NCBI GenBank assembly: GCA_937892925.1
Contig: CALBHX010000028.1
Coordinates: 7,921 to 71,920 of the forward strand
Length of the DNA: 64,000 bases
From: an uncultured Lentisphaeraceae bacterium
GTDB lineage: Bacteria > Verrucomicrobiota > Kiritimatiellia > RFP12 > DVOR01
Reading direction: 5' to 3'
In this document: piece by piece, positions 39,283 through 47,014 of the stretch
Numbering within the stretch: the first letter of the stretch is position 1
Layout: the number at the start of each line of letters is the position of its first letter
Made by a program: the position numbers and the translations under genes
The notes under the pieces: model-generated
Databases searched by the model: none
Told to the model about the DNA's origin: nothing
Seen by the model: the letters and a program-made list of their open reading frames with translations, nothing else

Positions 39283-41445
39283 ATGGAAGCACAAACCGTC
39301 TTTTACCTCACCGATGCCCCCGAGGCGACTCCCGCCTTTCTGCAAGAGCTTGAATATGGCCTCTCAGATGCGTTTCAGGCATTTTGCCGTGAACACTTCA
39401 CCTTCGAAGATCCACTGGACTACCCAGAACTCCGGCTTATTGCCGTGCGTACGCCTGCGGAGCTGGACACCGCCCTTTTTCATACGCTCGATGAACGCCA
39501 CTCGCTCTCCGAAGACGGCAGCCACTGCTGCCTTTTTTTGCTGGATGACGAGCTGGCCGGGCGCCCAGTCTTTGATTACCGACTCGATGGACTCTCCCTC
39601 CCGGTCTGGTTTCTGACCTATTTCCCGGCCATTCCAAAGGTGCTCATCACGCGCCCGGGGCACGCCAAGCTCCACCTGCCTTCTCGCCGCTGGGCGCAAA
39701 AACCCTTCTCCGTGATCGCCAACCCCGGAAAGTTCCGGGAGCGGATTGACCACCTCTTCGCCTCTTTCTGGCTGCCGCGCTTCTGGGACGCTCTCCGCCA
39801 ATATGTCCGCCGTCGAGCCGGGACCAGCTGGCACACCCCCGGGCACAATAACGGCAACGCCTTCGGACGATCCCCTTTTCTGCACGGCTTCCACGATGCC
39901 TTCTCCTCCATGATCTTCCGAACGGATCTTTCCGTTTCGGTGGAGTCGCTGGGCGACCTCTCCGACCCCGAGGGGCACACTCCCCTCTCTGAAGCCCAGC
40001 GCCTCGCCTCTGAAATCTTCGGCACCGCTCAAAGCTGCTTCGTTACCAACGGCACCAGCACCTCCAACAAGGCCATGCTCATGACCCTGTTGCGCCCGGG
40101 CGAAGCCGTTCTGCTCGACCGCAACTGCCACAAATCCGTCCACCACGCCGTGGTTATGGCCGGTGCGGTGCCCCGTTACCTTCCCGCCCGCTACAATGCC
40201 CGCCTGGGCGTGTGGGGGCCTATCGCGCTGGACGACCTCAAGGCTGAGCTTGCACGCGCCCAAACCCTTCCCGAAGCGCAGCGCCCCAAGATGCTCGTGA
40301 TCACCACCTGCACCTACGAAGGCATCGTCTACCCCGTCTGGGAAATTGGGCGTCTATGTGAAGAAGCCGGCCTGCTCTTTTATGCCGATGAAGCCTGGGC
40401 GCCTTATCTGGCCTTTCACCCCTACTACACCCGGACCTTGCCCGATGGCCGCCAAATGCGCTACAACGCCGTAAGCGAAATCGGCGGGGCGCATTTCGCC
40501 GTGCAATCCACCCATAAGGCGCTTGCAGCCTTCTCGCAAGCCTCCATGATTCATGTTTCCAACCGCTTTAAAGCGCTTTTGGAAACCGACTCCGGCAAGC
40601 CTTTCCGCTGGCTCAGGCGCCGCTTCCATCTGCATGGCCACGGATCCTACGAAAAGTTCTCGCACGATCTGCACGAAGTCCTCCGTTACTGGCACTCCAC
40701 CTCCCCTCATTATCCCACCCTTGCCACGCTCGACATGGCCGGCATCCAAATGCGCCTTGAAGGGCTCTTTATTCTTGAACAGCGCCTTCATTGGGTGGCG
40801 GCCTTCCAGCAGCGGGTGGCCGCTCTTGTTGGCCGCCCCATTCATGAGTGTTTCGCCGGTCTGCGCGCAATCGCGGGCAATGACCCGAAATGGAAAGCGC
40901 AGGGGTATTTCCACGACCCGCTCAAAATGATGCTTGTTTTCCGCAACGCTAAGGCCTGCGAGGAGTTCAAGCGCCTGCTTCACGGAGCACACATCCAATG
41001 GGAAAAGGCCACCTCCGTAACCATTCTCTTCCTGGTAACCGTTGGAACCGTCCGTGAACATTTCGAATATCTCTTCCGGTGTATCCGCCAGATGCAGGAT
41101 GCCATCGGCTTGCCTGACGCACTCCCCGCAGACGCCGAAACGCTGGGGCAGGCCATCGCCGGGCAGCCGGCCGTTCTCCCGCGGGATGCAGCCCTCTGCG
41201 ATGGCGAGCTCCTGCCCCTCGAAGCCTGTGAAGGGCGCATCTGTTCCCAGCTCCTAGTGCCCTACCCACCTGGCATCCCCGTCTTTATTCCAGGCCTGAG
41301 AATCACACGCCCCATGATCGACCTCATTCTCGACATCATTCGCCGCGAAGGCACCGATGCCGTCCATGGCCTTTTTGTGCGCGGCAAACATGCCTTTGTA
41401 GAAGTGCTCAACCGAGACGAGGAGCACCGCGTAACGACCGTCTAA
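39283..41445 (+). CDS. Orn/Lys/Arg decarboxylase, PLP-dependent
   Basis: A 720-residue fold-type I decarboxylase. The N-terminal wing-like domain (about residues 1-165) is followed by the PLP domain: HTPGHNNGNAFGRSP, TNGTSTSNKAMLMTLLRPGE, YADEAWAPYLAFHP and the PLP lysine in VQSTHKALAAFSQASM. The C-terminal domain contains YPPGIPVFIPG, typical of the family. The exact substrate (arginine, lysine or ornithine) cannot be assigned. The start at 39283 has no ribosome site; the frame begins 24 bases earlier with a TTG. A strong terminator sits immediately upstream, so expression may depend on readthrough. Confidence 0.9.
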   Translation: MEAQTVFYLTDAPEATPAFLQELEYGLSDAFQAFCREHFTFEDPLDYPELRLIAVRTPAELDTALFHTLDERHSLSEDGSHCCLFLLDDELAGRPVFDYRLDGLSLPVWFLTYFPAIPKVLITRPGHAKLHLPSRRWAQKPFSVIANPGKFRERIDHLFASFWLPRFWDALRQYVRRRAGTSWHTPGHNNGNAFGRSPFLHGFHDAFSSMIFRTDLSVSVESLGDLSDPEGHTPLSEAQRLASEIFGTAQSCFVTNGTSTSNKAMLMTLLRPGEAVLLDRNCHKSVHHAVVMAGAVPRYLPARYNARLGVWGPIALDDLKAELARAQTLPEAQRPKMLVITTCTYEGIVYPVWEIGRLCEEAGLLFYADEAWAPYLAFHPYYTRTLPDGRQMRYNAVSEIGGAHFAVQSTHKALAAFSQASMIHVSNRFKALLETDSGKPFRWLRRRFHLHGHGSYEKFSHDLHEVLRYWHSTSPHYPTLATLDMAGIQMRLEGLFILEQRLHWVAAFQQRVAALVGRPIHECFAGLRAIAGNDPKWKAQGYFHDPLKMMLVFRNAKACEEFKRLLHGAHIQWEKATSVTILFLVTVGTVREHFEYLFRCIRQMQDAIGLPDALPADAETLGQAIAGQPAVLPRDAALCDGELLPLEACEGRICSQLLVPYPPGIPVFIPGLRITRPMIDLILDIIRREGTDAVHGLFVRGKHAFVEVLNRDEEHRVTTV

Positions 41446-41523
41446 CGAGCCTCGACTCCCTGTTTGAGGGGCGCTTCACCCTTCAGCCAGACATTCTTTA
41501 AATAAGCCGTCCCCTTAAATGGA

Positions 41524-41553
41524 ACGCGCCCTGCCAAACCCGGCGGGGCGCGT
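41524..41553. terminator. Bidirectional terminator between decarboxylase and proB
   Basis: ACGCGCCCTGCC (41524-41535) pairs with GGCGGGGCGCGT (41542-41553) with one G-U, between convergent genes. T-tracts are weak, so function is inferred from stem and place. Confidence 0.65.
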
Positions 41554-41581
41554 CCTTTCCAGCTTAAAGGCTCTTACCGTC

Positions 41582-42349
41582 TCAAGCTTTCCTTGGCAGG
41601 AAGCGCGTACACGGCACCTCCCGCCCGGCAACCACATCGGCCAGCACACTATGGCGCATGCCGTTGGCCACCACCACGGTAATCCCCTCCTGCGCTGCAC
41701 GGGCAGCCACCTGCAGCTTGGTGCTCATGCCGCCGCGCCCCTGACTGCTTGTCTTCTCAGAAACCACGTGCGTCAGATCTTCTCCAGGAGAAACGATGCG
41801 GATAAGCTTGGACTCTGGGGCTGCTGGGTCGCCATCATAAAGCCCATCCACCGAGGAGAGAATGATGAGAAGATCGGCCTGGATGAGACGGGAAAGGATC
41901 CCGGCCAGCTCGTCATTGTCGGTAAACATCAGCCCTTCCACACTCACCGTGTCGTTCTCGTTCACCACCGGCACAATGCCATAGGCAAAGAACGCCTGGA
42001 TGCACTGACGAATGTTCGAAGCATGCTCCTCGGTAGAAAAGTCGCTCTTGGTGAGCAAGATCTGCCCCACGTCAAACCCATTGGCAGCGAACAGCGTGCG
42101 GTAGGTATCGAGCAGCAGCACCTGCCCCACCGCACTGAGCACCTGCCGGCGCGCCACGCGATCCACCGTCTTGGGAAGCGCCACCTGTGCCTTGCCCGCC
42201 GCCACAGCGCCCGAAGAGACAATCAATACCTGATGCCCCTGATCGCACAGTGCAGCCACTTCATCCACCAGCTCCGCCATGCGCGCAATGCTCAAACGCC
42301 CGTTTGCGCGCGCCAGAACATTCGATCCGATTTTCACTACGATACGCAT
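41582..42349 (-). CDS. proB: Glutamate 5-kinase
   Basis: First step of proline synthesis, 255 residues: phosphorylates glutamate. Amino-acid-kinase motifs are VVKIGSNVLA, VSSGAVAAGKAQVAL, VVNENDTVSVEGLMFTDNDELAGILSRL and GRGGMSTKLQVA. The C-terminal PUA domain found in many ProB proteins is absent, so this is the short form. It follows proC with 1 base between stop and start, so the two are co-transcribed. proA is not in the window. Confidence 0.93.
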   Translation of the reverse strand: MRIVVKIGSNVLARANGRLSIARMAELVDEVAALCDQGHQVLIVSSGAVAAGKAQVALPKTVDRVARRQVLSAVGQVLLLDTYRTLFAANGFDVGQILLTKSDFSTEEHASNIRQCIQAFFAYGIVPVVNENDTVSVEGLMFTDNDELAGILSRLIQADLLIILSSVDGLYDGDPAAPESKLIRIVSPGEDLTHVVSEKTSSQGRGGMSTKLQVAARAAQEGITVVVANGMRHSVLADVVAGREVPCTRFLPRKA

Positions 42350-42350
42350 G

Positions 42351-43130
42351 TTACTTCTCCGGAAGTGATGCCAATAACCCCTGCACCACCGCGCCCGTAA
42401 ACCCTTTGGCTTCCATCACATTCAGCCCGCGGATCGTCAACCCGCCCGGTGTACACACACGATCCACCTCCGTCTCGGGGTGGTTGCCCGAGCGCAACAC
42501 CAGCGCCGCCGCCCCCATCATGACCTGCGCAAAAATCTCTCCCGAAAGCCCCGCCGGAATCCCCATTTGCAACCCGGCCGACTGCCCCGCCCGCAAAAAC
42601 CGCAGCGCGTGCGCAATGCCGCAGCCGGAAAGCGCGGTAATCGCACTAAAGCGCTCTTCCGGGAACTCAAAAGCCAACCCCAGGTGATCAAAGAGCTCCT
42701 TCGCTGCCTTCAGCCCGGCTTCCGTCTCTGCCGCCAATGCCGTTACCCCCGTGCAAAGCCCCACAGCTGTATTCGGCATGGCGCGCACAATCTGCACCTC
42801 GCGGCTGCGGCTCAAATCTTCCCGCAAATCCGCCAGCGTTACCCCCGCCGCCACCGAGATCAATACCGTGCCCGGCGCCAATTCACGCGCCAGCGGCTGC
42901 AATATCTGGCTCACCAGATAGGGCTTCACCGCTACAAACACCACCGAAGCGCCCTGCACCGCCTCTTCGTTCGAAAGCACCGAGCGAAACCCCTCCTGCG
43001 CCAACTCCGCAGGAAGCCCATTGTGCGGATGCGCAAACAAAATTTCTTCCGGCCGGACGGCTCCCGCACGAACCAACCCTTTGGCAATAGCGCCTCCCAT
43101 ATTCCCGGCGCCCAGAATCGCAAGCTTCAT
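42351..43130 (-). CDS. proC: Pyrroline-5-carboxylate reductase
   Basis: Last step of proline synthesis, NAD(P)H-dependent; 259 residues. The Rossmann motif is MKLAILGAGNMGGAIAKG. VFVAVKPYLVSQIL and the C-terminal signature TALSGCGIAHALRFLRAGQSAGLQMGIP (usually G-x-G-P-A-Y) are present; the Pro-Ala-Tyr triad is changed to CGIAHAL here. The start at 43130 follows GGAG. First gene of the proCB pair. Confidence 0.92.
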   Translation of the reverse strand: MKLAILGAGNMGGAIAKGLVRAGAVRPEEILFAHPHNGLPAELAQEGFRSVLSNEEAVQGASVVFVAVKPYLVSQILQPLARELAPGTVLISVAAGVTLADLREDLSRSREVQIVRAMPNTAVGLCTGVTALAAETEAGLKAAKELFDHLGLAFEFPEERFSAITALSGCGIAHALRFLRAGQSAGLQMGIPAGLSGEIFAQVMMGAAALVLRSGNHPETEVDRVCTPGGLTIRGLNVMEAKGFTGAVVQGLLASLPEK

Positions 43131-43270
43131 CGCAGCTCCTTTCTTCAACCTCTTCTAAAATAACACAATTTCCCAACGAAACCAACCGTACCGGCCATTT
43201 GCCCGCCCAACCCCATCCCGGGCAGATTGAACGCAAAGCCGCCACCAGCGCGGCAGCGGCGGCGGCATTT

Positions 43271-43279
43271 TGCTATACT
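43271..43279 (+). promoter_or_regulatory. Extended -10 promoter of gatCAB
   Basis: TGCTATACT fits the extended -10 form. The start point would be about 20 bases before gatC, which has its own GAGGAG ribosome site. No -35 element is visible. Confidence 0.55.
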
Positions 43280-43305
43280 GCCCGCTTCAGGAATTGAGGA
43301 GCGTT

Positions 43306-43587
43306 ATGGCAGGATTTGATATTGACCGTGTGGCGCATTTAGCGCGGCTGGCGCTGACAGATGAAGAACGCACATTGTTCGGCGGGCAGCTGGAAACCAT
43401 TGTTGCCTATGTAGAGCGTATTTCCGCGCTGGATGTAACATCGCTCCCAGCCACCCTGCACGGGCACGGCGTCAACAATATTTTCCGGGAAGATACGCCG
43501 AGGGAAGGCCTGGATACGGAGACGGTACTGGACAATGCGCCCGCGCGTGTCGGGGATGAAATCCGGATGCCCCGGGTGGTAGAATAA
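43306..43587 (+). CDS. gatC: Asp/Glu-tRNA amidotransferase subunit C
   Basis: Small stabilising subunit of GatCAB, 93 residues. VAHLARLALTDEERTLFGGQLETIVAYVERISALD and the C-terminal LDTETVLDNAP segment match the family. The start at 43306 (MAGFDIDRV) follows TGAGGAG. First gene of gatC-gatA-gatB. Confidence 0.95.
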   Translation: MAGFDIDRVAHLARLALTDEERTLFGGQLETIVAYVERISALDVTSLPATLHGHGVNNIFREDTPREGLDTETVLDNAPARVGDEIRMPRVVE

Positions 43588-43601
43588 GAAAGGAGCCCGG
43601 T

Positions 43602-45047
43602 GTGGAATTCGCAAAGATGACCGTAACCGAGGCCTTGCGCGGCATGCGCGCAGGAGCATTCACCTCCGTTGAGCTGACGCAGGGCGTGCTGCAGGCCGCG
43701 CAAGCCGCGCAAAACACCATTCACGCCTATGTCACCCTCGATGCCGAGGGCGCCCTGGCGCAGGCGGCGGAAGCCGATCGAATGCGGGCGGCGGGGCAGG
43801 AGCTGCCGCTGCTTGGCGTGCCGATAGCCGTCAAAGACAACATGAATGTAAAGGGGCAGCCCTGTACGGCTTCTTCGCACATTCTGGAAGGCTATGTGGC
43901 GCCCTATGACGCTACCGTGATCGCCCAGCTTCGGGCAGCGGGCGCCGTCTTTCTTGGGCGGACAAATATGGATGAATTCGCCCTAGGCTCCACCACGCAG
44001 ACGTCTTACTTCGGGCCAACGGAAAACCCTGTGGCACGCGGATGCATCCCCGGAGGCTCCTCAGGCGGAAGCGCAGCAGCTGTAGGCGGAGACCTGGCGC
44101 TCTGCGCACTGGGAACGGACACCGGCGGCTCAATCCGTCAGCCGGCCTCGCACTGCGGGCTGGTGGGCGTGAAGCCAACCTATGGCCGCGTGTCGCGCTA
44201 TGGCATCGTAGCCTGCGCCTCTTCGCTCGACCAGGTGGGGCCTATGACCAAGACGGTGGAAGATGCCGCACTGTTGATGAACGTCATCTCCGGGCAGGAT
44301 GCAATGGATGCGACAAGCCTGGATGAACCCGTGCCGGATTATACACAGGCCTGGATCGAAAGCGAAGGCTCAGAGAAGCCGCTCGCCGGCATCACGCTGG
44401 GCATTCCGAAAGAATATTTCGGCGAGGGGCTGGATCCGGAAGTGCATACACGGATCGAAGAAGCCAAGATGCGGGCAGAGCGTCTCGGCGCCACGCTGCG
44501 CCCGGTTTCTCTGCCAAACACCGCATATGGCATCCCCACCTATTACATTTGCATGACGGCGGAAATCTCGGCAAACCTAGCGCGTTTCGATGGTGTGCGC
44601 TATGGGCTGCGCGTGCCGTGCGATGACGTGATTGAACAATATAAGCGGACACGTGCGGAGGGTTTCGGCGCAGAGGTCAAGCGGCGTATTCTGCTGGGGA
44701 CCTTCGTGCTTTCAAGCGGATTTTACGATGCCTACTATAATCGGGCGCAAAAAGTGCGCACGCTCATTCGGCGCGACTTTGAGGCCGCCTTTGCCCAGTG
44801 CGATCTGCTACTCGCTCCCGTTACACCCGAGCCTGCCTGGCCGCTGGGCGTCTATCAGAACGACCCCATTCGCAACTACCTTTCAGACGTCCTCACCGTG
44901 GGCGTCAATCTGGCCGGGTGTTGCGCGCTTTCGCTCCCTGCCGGGAAGACTGCCGCAGGCAAGCCGGTGGGCGTGCAGCTGATCGGCCCAAACTTCGGAG
45001 AGATGATGCTCTTCCGCGTGGCCAAAGCGTTGGAGCTGCCACGCTGA
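43602..45047 (+). CDS. gatA: Asp/Glu-tRNA amidotransferase subunit A
   Basis: Glutaminase subunit, 481 residues, amidase-signature family. The catalytic lysine is in VPIAVKDNMNV, the serines in GGSSGGSAAAVGGDLALCALGTDTGGSIRQPAS. It releases ammonia from glutamine for GatB. The start is GTG at 43602 behind AGGAG; ATG 43617 is an alternative. Confidence 0.96.
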   Translation: MEFAKMTVTEALRGMRAGAFTSVELTQGVLQAAQAAQNTIHAYVTLDAEGALAQAAEADRMRAAGQELPLLGVPIAVKDNMNVKGQPCTASSHILEGYVAPYDATVIAQLRAAGAVFLGRTNMDEFALGSTTQTSYFGPTENPVARGCIPGGSSGGSAAAVGGDLALCALGTDTGGSIRQPASHCGLVGVKPTYGRVSRYGIVACASSLDQVGPMTKTVEDAALLMNVISGQDAMDATSLDEPVPDYTQAWIESEGSEKPLAGITLGIPKEYFGEGLDPEVHTRIEEAKMRAERLGATLRPVSLPNTAYGIPTYYICMTAEISANLARFDGVRYGLRVPCDDVIEQYKRTRAEGFGAEVKRRILLGTFVLSSGFYDAYYNRAQKVRTLIRRDFEAAFAQCDLLLAPVTPEPAWPLGVYQNDPIRNYLSDVLTVGVNLAGCCALSLPAGKTAAGKPVGVQLIGPNFGEMMLFRVAKALELPR

Positions 45048-45074
45048 GCCGGGATGGGGAAAGGATTTTTAACC

Positions 45075-46499
45075 ATGGATTATGAAGTTGTCATTGGGCT
45101 GGAGACACACGTTCAGCTGAAAACGCGCACCAAAATGTTCTGCGGATGCGGCACAAGCTTTGGAGCACCGCCCAATTCTCACGTCTGCCCCGTCTGCCTG
45201 GGATATCCTGGTGCACTGCCCAGCATGAACCGCGAGGCCATCCGCTACACCGTGATGGCCGGCCTGATGCTCGGGTGCCGAATTGCCGGCTATGCAAAGT
45301 TCGATCGAAAAAACTACTTCTATCCAGATTCTTCCAAAGATTATCAGATCACCCAGCTGGATCAACCGCTTTGTCTTGGCGGCGGCGTAGAGATTTCCGG
45401 TGAAGACGGTGTGCGCCGCACGATCCGCATTCACCACATCCACCTGGAAGAAGACGTCGGCAAGCTGACCCATCGAGCCGGCTGTTCTGGCGTAGACTTC
45501 AACCGCGCAGGCGTCCCGCTCATGGAAATCGTCTCAGAGCCGGATCTGCGTTCAGCTGATGAAGCCATCGCTTACCTGACAGCCTTGCGGGAGATGATGA
45601 TCTACGCCGGCGTGAGCGAGTGTAACCTCGAAGAGGGAAATATGCGCTCGGACGTGAACATTTCTATTCGGCCGCGCGGGCAGCAGGCCTATGGCACGAA
45701 GATCGAGATCAAGAACATGAACACGTTCAGCGGTATCCACGCCGCCCTCCTCTTCGAAATTGAGCGTCAAAAATCCGCCGCCGCCGCCGGGCAGCCGCTT
45801 CGCCAGGAAACCCGCCGGTGGGATCCTGAGCTCGGCGAGACCTTTGTCATGCGCACCAAGGAAAATGCTGACGATTACCGCTATTTCCCTGAGCCTGACC
45901 TGATGCCCATTGCCCTCTCGCCCGAACAGGTAGCCGCTTGGGCGGCAGACCTGCCGGAAGCCCCCGCCAAACGGCGTACACGTATGATCGCAGAATATGG
46001 CATCCCGGAATATGACGCCGGCGTCCTCTCCGCCGACCGAGCCCTGGCCGACCTTTTTGAAGCCGCCGCCAAACGCTGCGGCAATGGCAAGCTGGCCTCC
46101 AACTGGGTGATGGCAGAAGTCTTGGCGTTGACAGCCAAAACCAGCGTAGCACTCACAGACTCTGCCCTCACGGCCGAAGCCTTGGGCGACCTGCTCAAAC
46201 TGCTTGCCGACAAAACCATCAACGGCCCCACCGCCAAAGCCCTCCTGCCCGAACTTTTCGAAAAAGGCGGCGACCCCGCGGCCATCGTCCGCGAACGGGG
46301 ATTAGGACAAGTCTCCGATGCCGACGCAATCGAGGCCTTTGTAGACGCCGCTCTGGCCGCCAACCCCAAAGTCGTGGCCGATTTCAAAGCCGGCAAACAG
46401 GCCGCGCTCGGCTTCCTTGTGGGGCAGGTTATGAAACAATCCAAAGGCAAAGCCTCGCCGCAGCTGGTTCAGGAAATGCTGCGCAGCCGACTGGCCTAA
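45075..46499 (+). CDS. gatB: Asp/Glu-tRNA amidotransferase subunit B
   Basis: Kinase/transamidase subunit, 474 residues; activates Glu-tRNA(Gln) or Asp-tRNA(Asn) and adds ammonia. YEVVIGLETHVQLKTRTKMFCGC, the zinc cysteines around HVCPVCLGYPGALPSMN, KNYFYPDSSKDYQITQ and RSDVNISIRP are present, followed by the YqeY-like tail domain. The start at 45075 follows AAGGA. It ends gatCAB. Confidence 0.96.
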   Translation: MDYEVVIGLETHVQLKTRTKMFCGCGTSFGAPPNSHVCPVCLGYPGALPSMNREAIRYTVMAGLMLGCRIAGYAKFDRKNYFYPDSSKDYQITQLDQPLCLGGGVEISGEDGVRRTIRIHHIHLEEDVGKLTHRAGCSGVDFNRAGVPLMEIVSEPDLRSADEAIAYLTALREMMIYAGVSECNLEEGNMRSDVNISIRPRGQQAYGTKIEIKNMNTFSGIHAALLFEIERQKSAAAAGQPLRQETRRWDPELGETFVMRTKENADDYRYFPEPDLMPIALSPEQVAAWAADLPEAPAKRRTRMIAEYGIPEYDAGVLSADRALADLFEAAAKRCGNGKLASNWVMAEVLALTAKTSVALTDSALTAEALGDLLKLLADKTINGPTAKALLPELFEKGGDPAAIVRERGLGQVSDADAIEAFVDAALAANPKVVADFKAGKQAALGFLVGQVMKQSKGKASPQLVQEMLRSRLA

Positions 46500-46568
46500 C
46501 AGAAGCCGTCTGCTGCGTCCCCCCATATACGGCAGGAAAAAGAACTTTCATTCCTGTAAAAAAAAAGG

Positions 46569-46574
46569 TATACT
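46569..46574 (+). promoter_or_regulatory. -10 element upstream of yajC
   Basis: TATACT follows an A-rich tract (46558-46566), about 58 bases ahead of yajC. The -35 (TTTCAT-like near 46546) is weak. Confidence 0.45.
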
Positions 46575-46631
46575 AAGCGAACTTATTTCATTGCCCAGAG
46601 CAATGCCCAGATGGATCAAGAAGGACATCGC

Positions 46632-47003
46632 ATGAACGTATTAGCATCCTCTGCGCCGGCCACAACGGCGGCAACGACCACTCAGCCGGCTCCCACCCCG
46701 GAAGGCCAAGCCCAGCCCGGCGGCATCTTTGGCAGCATGGGCGGCTTTCTGCCCCTGATCATTATTTTCGGCCTTTTCTACTTTATTTTGCTCCGCCCGC
46801 AGCAGCGCAAGGAAAAAGAGCGCCAGCGCATGATCGCCGAGCTTCGTGCCGGGCGTAAAGTCTCTTTTGCCGGCGGGTTGATTGGCACAATTGTAGAAGC
46901 GCGCGAACAGACCTTCCTTATTGAACTTTGCCAGGGCACCACGGTGGAAGTGGCGCGCGGCGCAATAACGGCTGTTCTGGATGAGCCCGAAGCGACGAAA
47001 TAA
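46632..47003 (+). CDS. yajC: Preprotein translocase accessory subunit YajC
   Basis: A 123-residue single-pass membrane protein associated with SecDF. After a disordered Ala/Thr/Pro N-terminal tail comes the helix FLPLIIIFGLFYFILLRPQQRKEKERQRMI, with the invariant LRPQQ(R/K)K motif, then VSFAGGLIGTIVEA. The start at 46632 follows AAGGAC. It precedes secDF by 11 bases. Confidence 0.95.
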   Translation: MNVLASSAPATTAATTTQPAPTPEGQAQPGGIFGSMGGFLPLIIIFGLFYFILLRPQQRKEKERQRMIAELRAGRKVSFAGGLIGTIVEAREQTFLIELCQGTTVEVARGAITAVLDEPEATK

Positions 47004-47014
47004 CGGAGCGCAAC

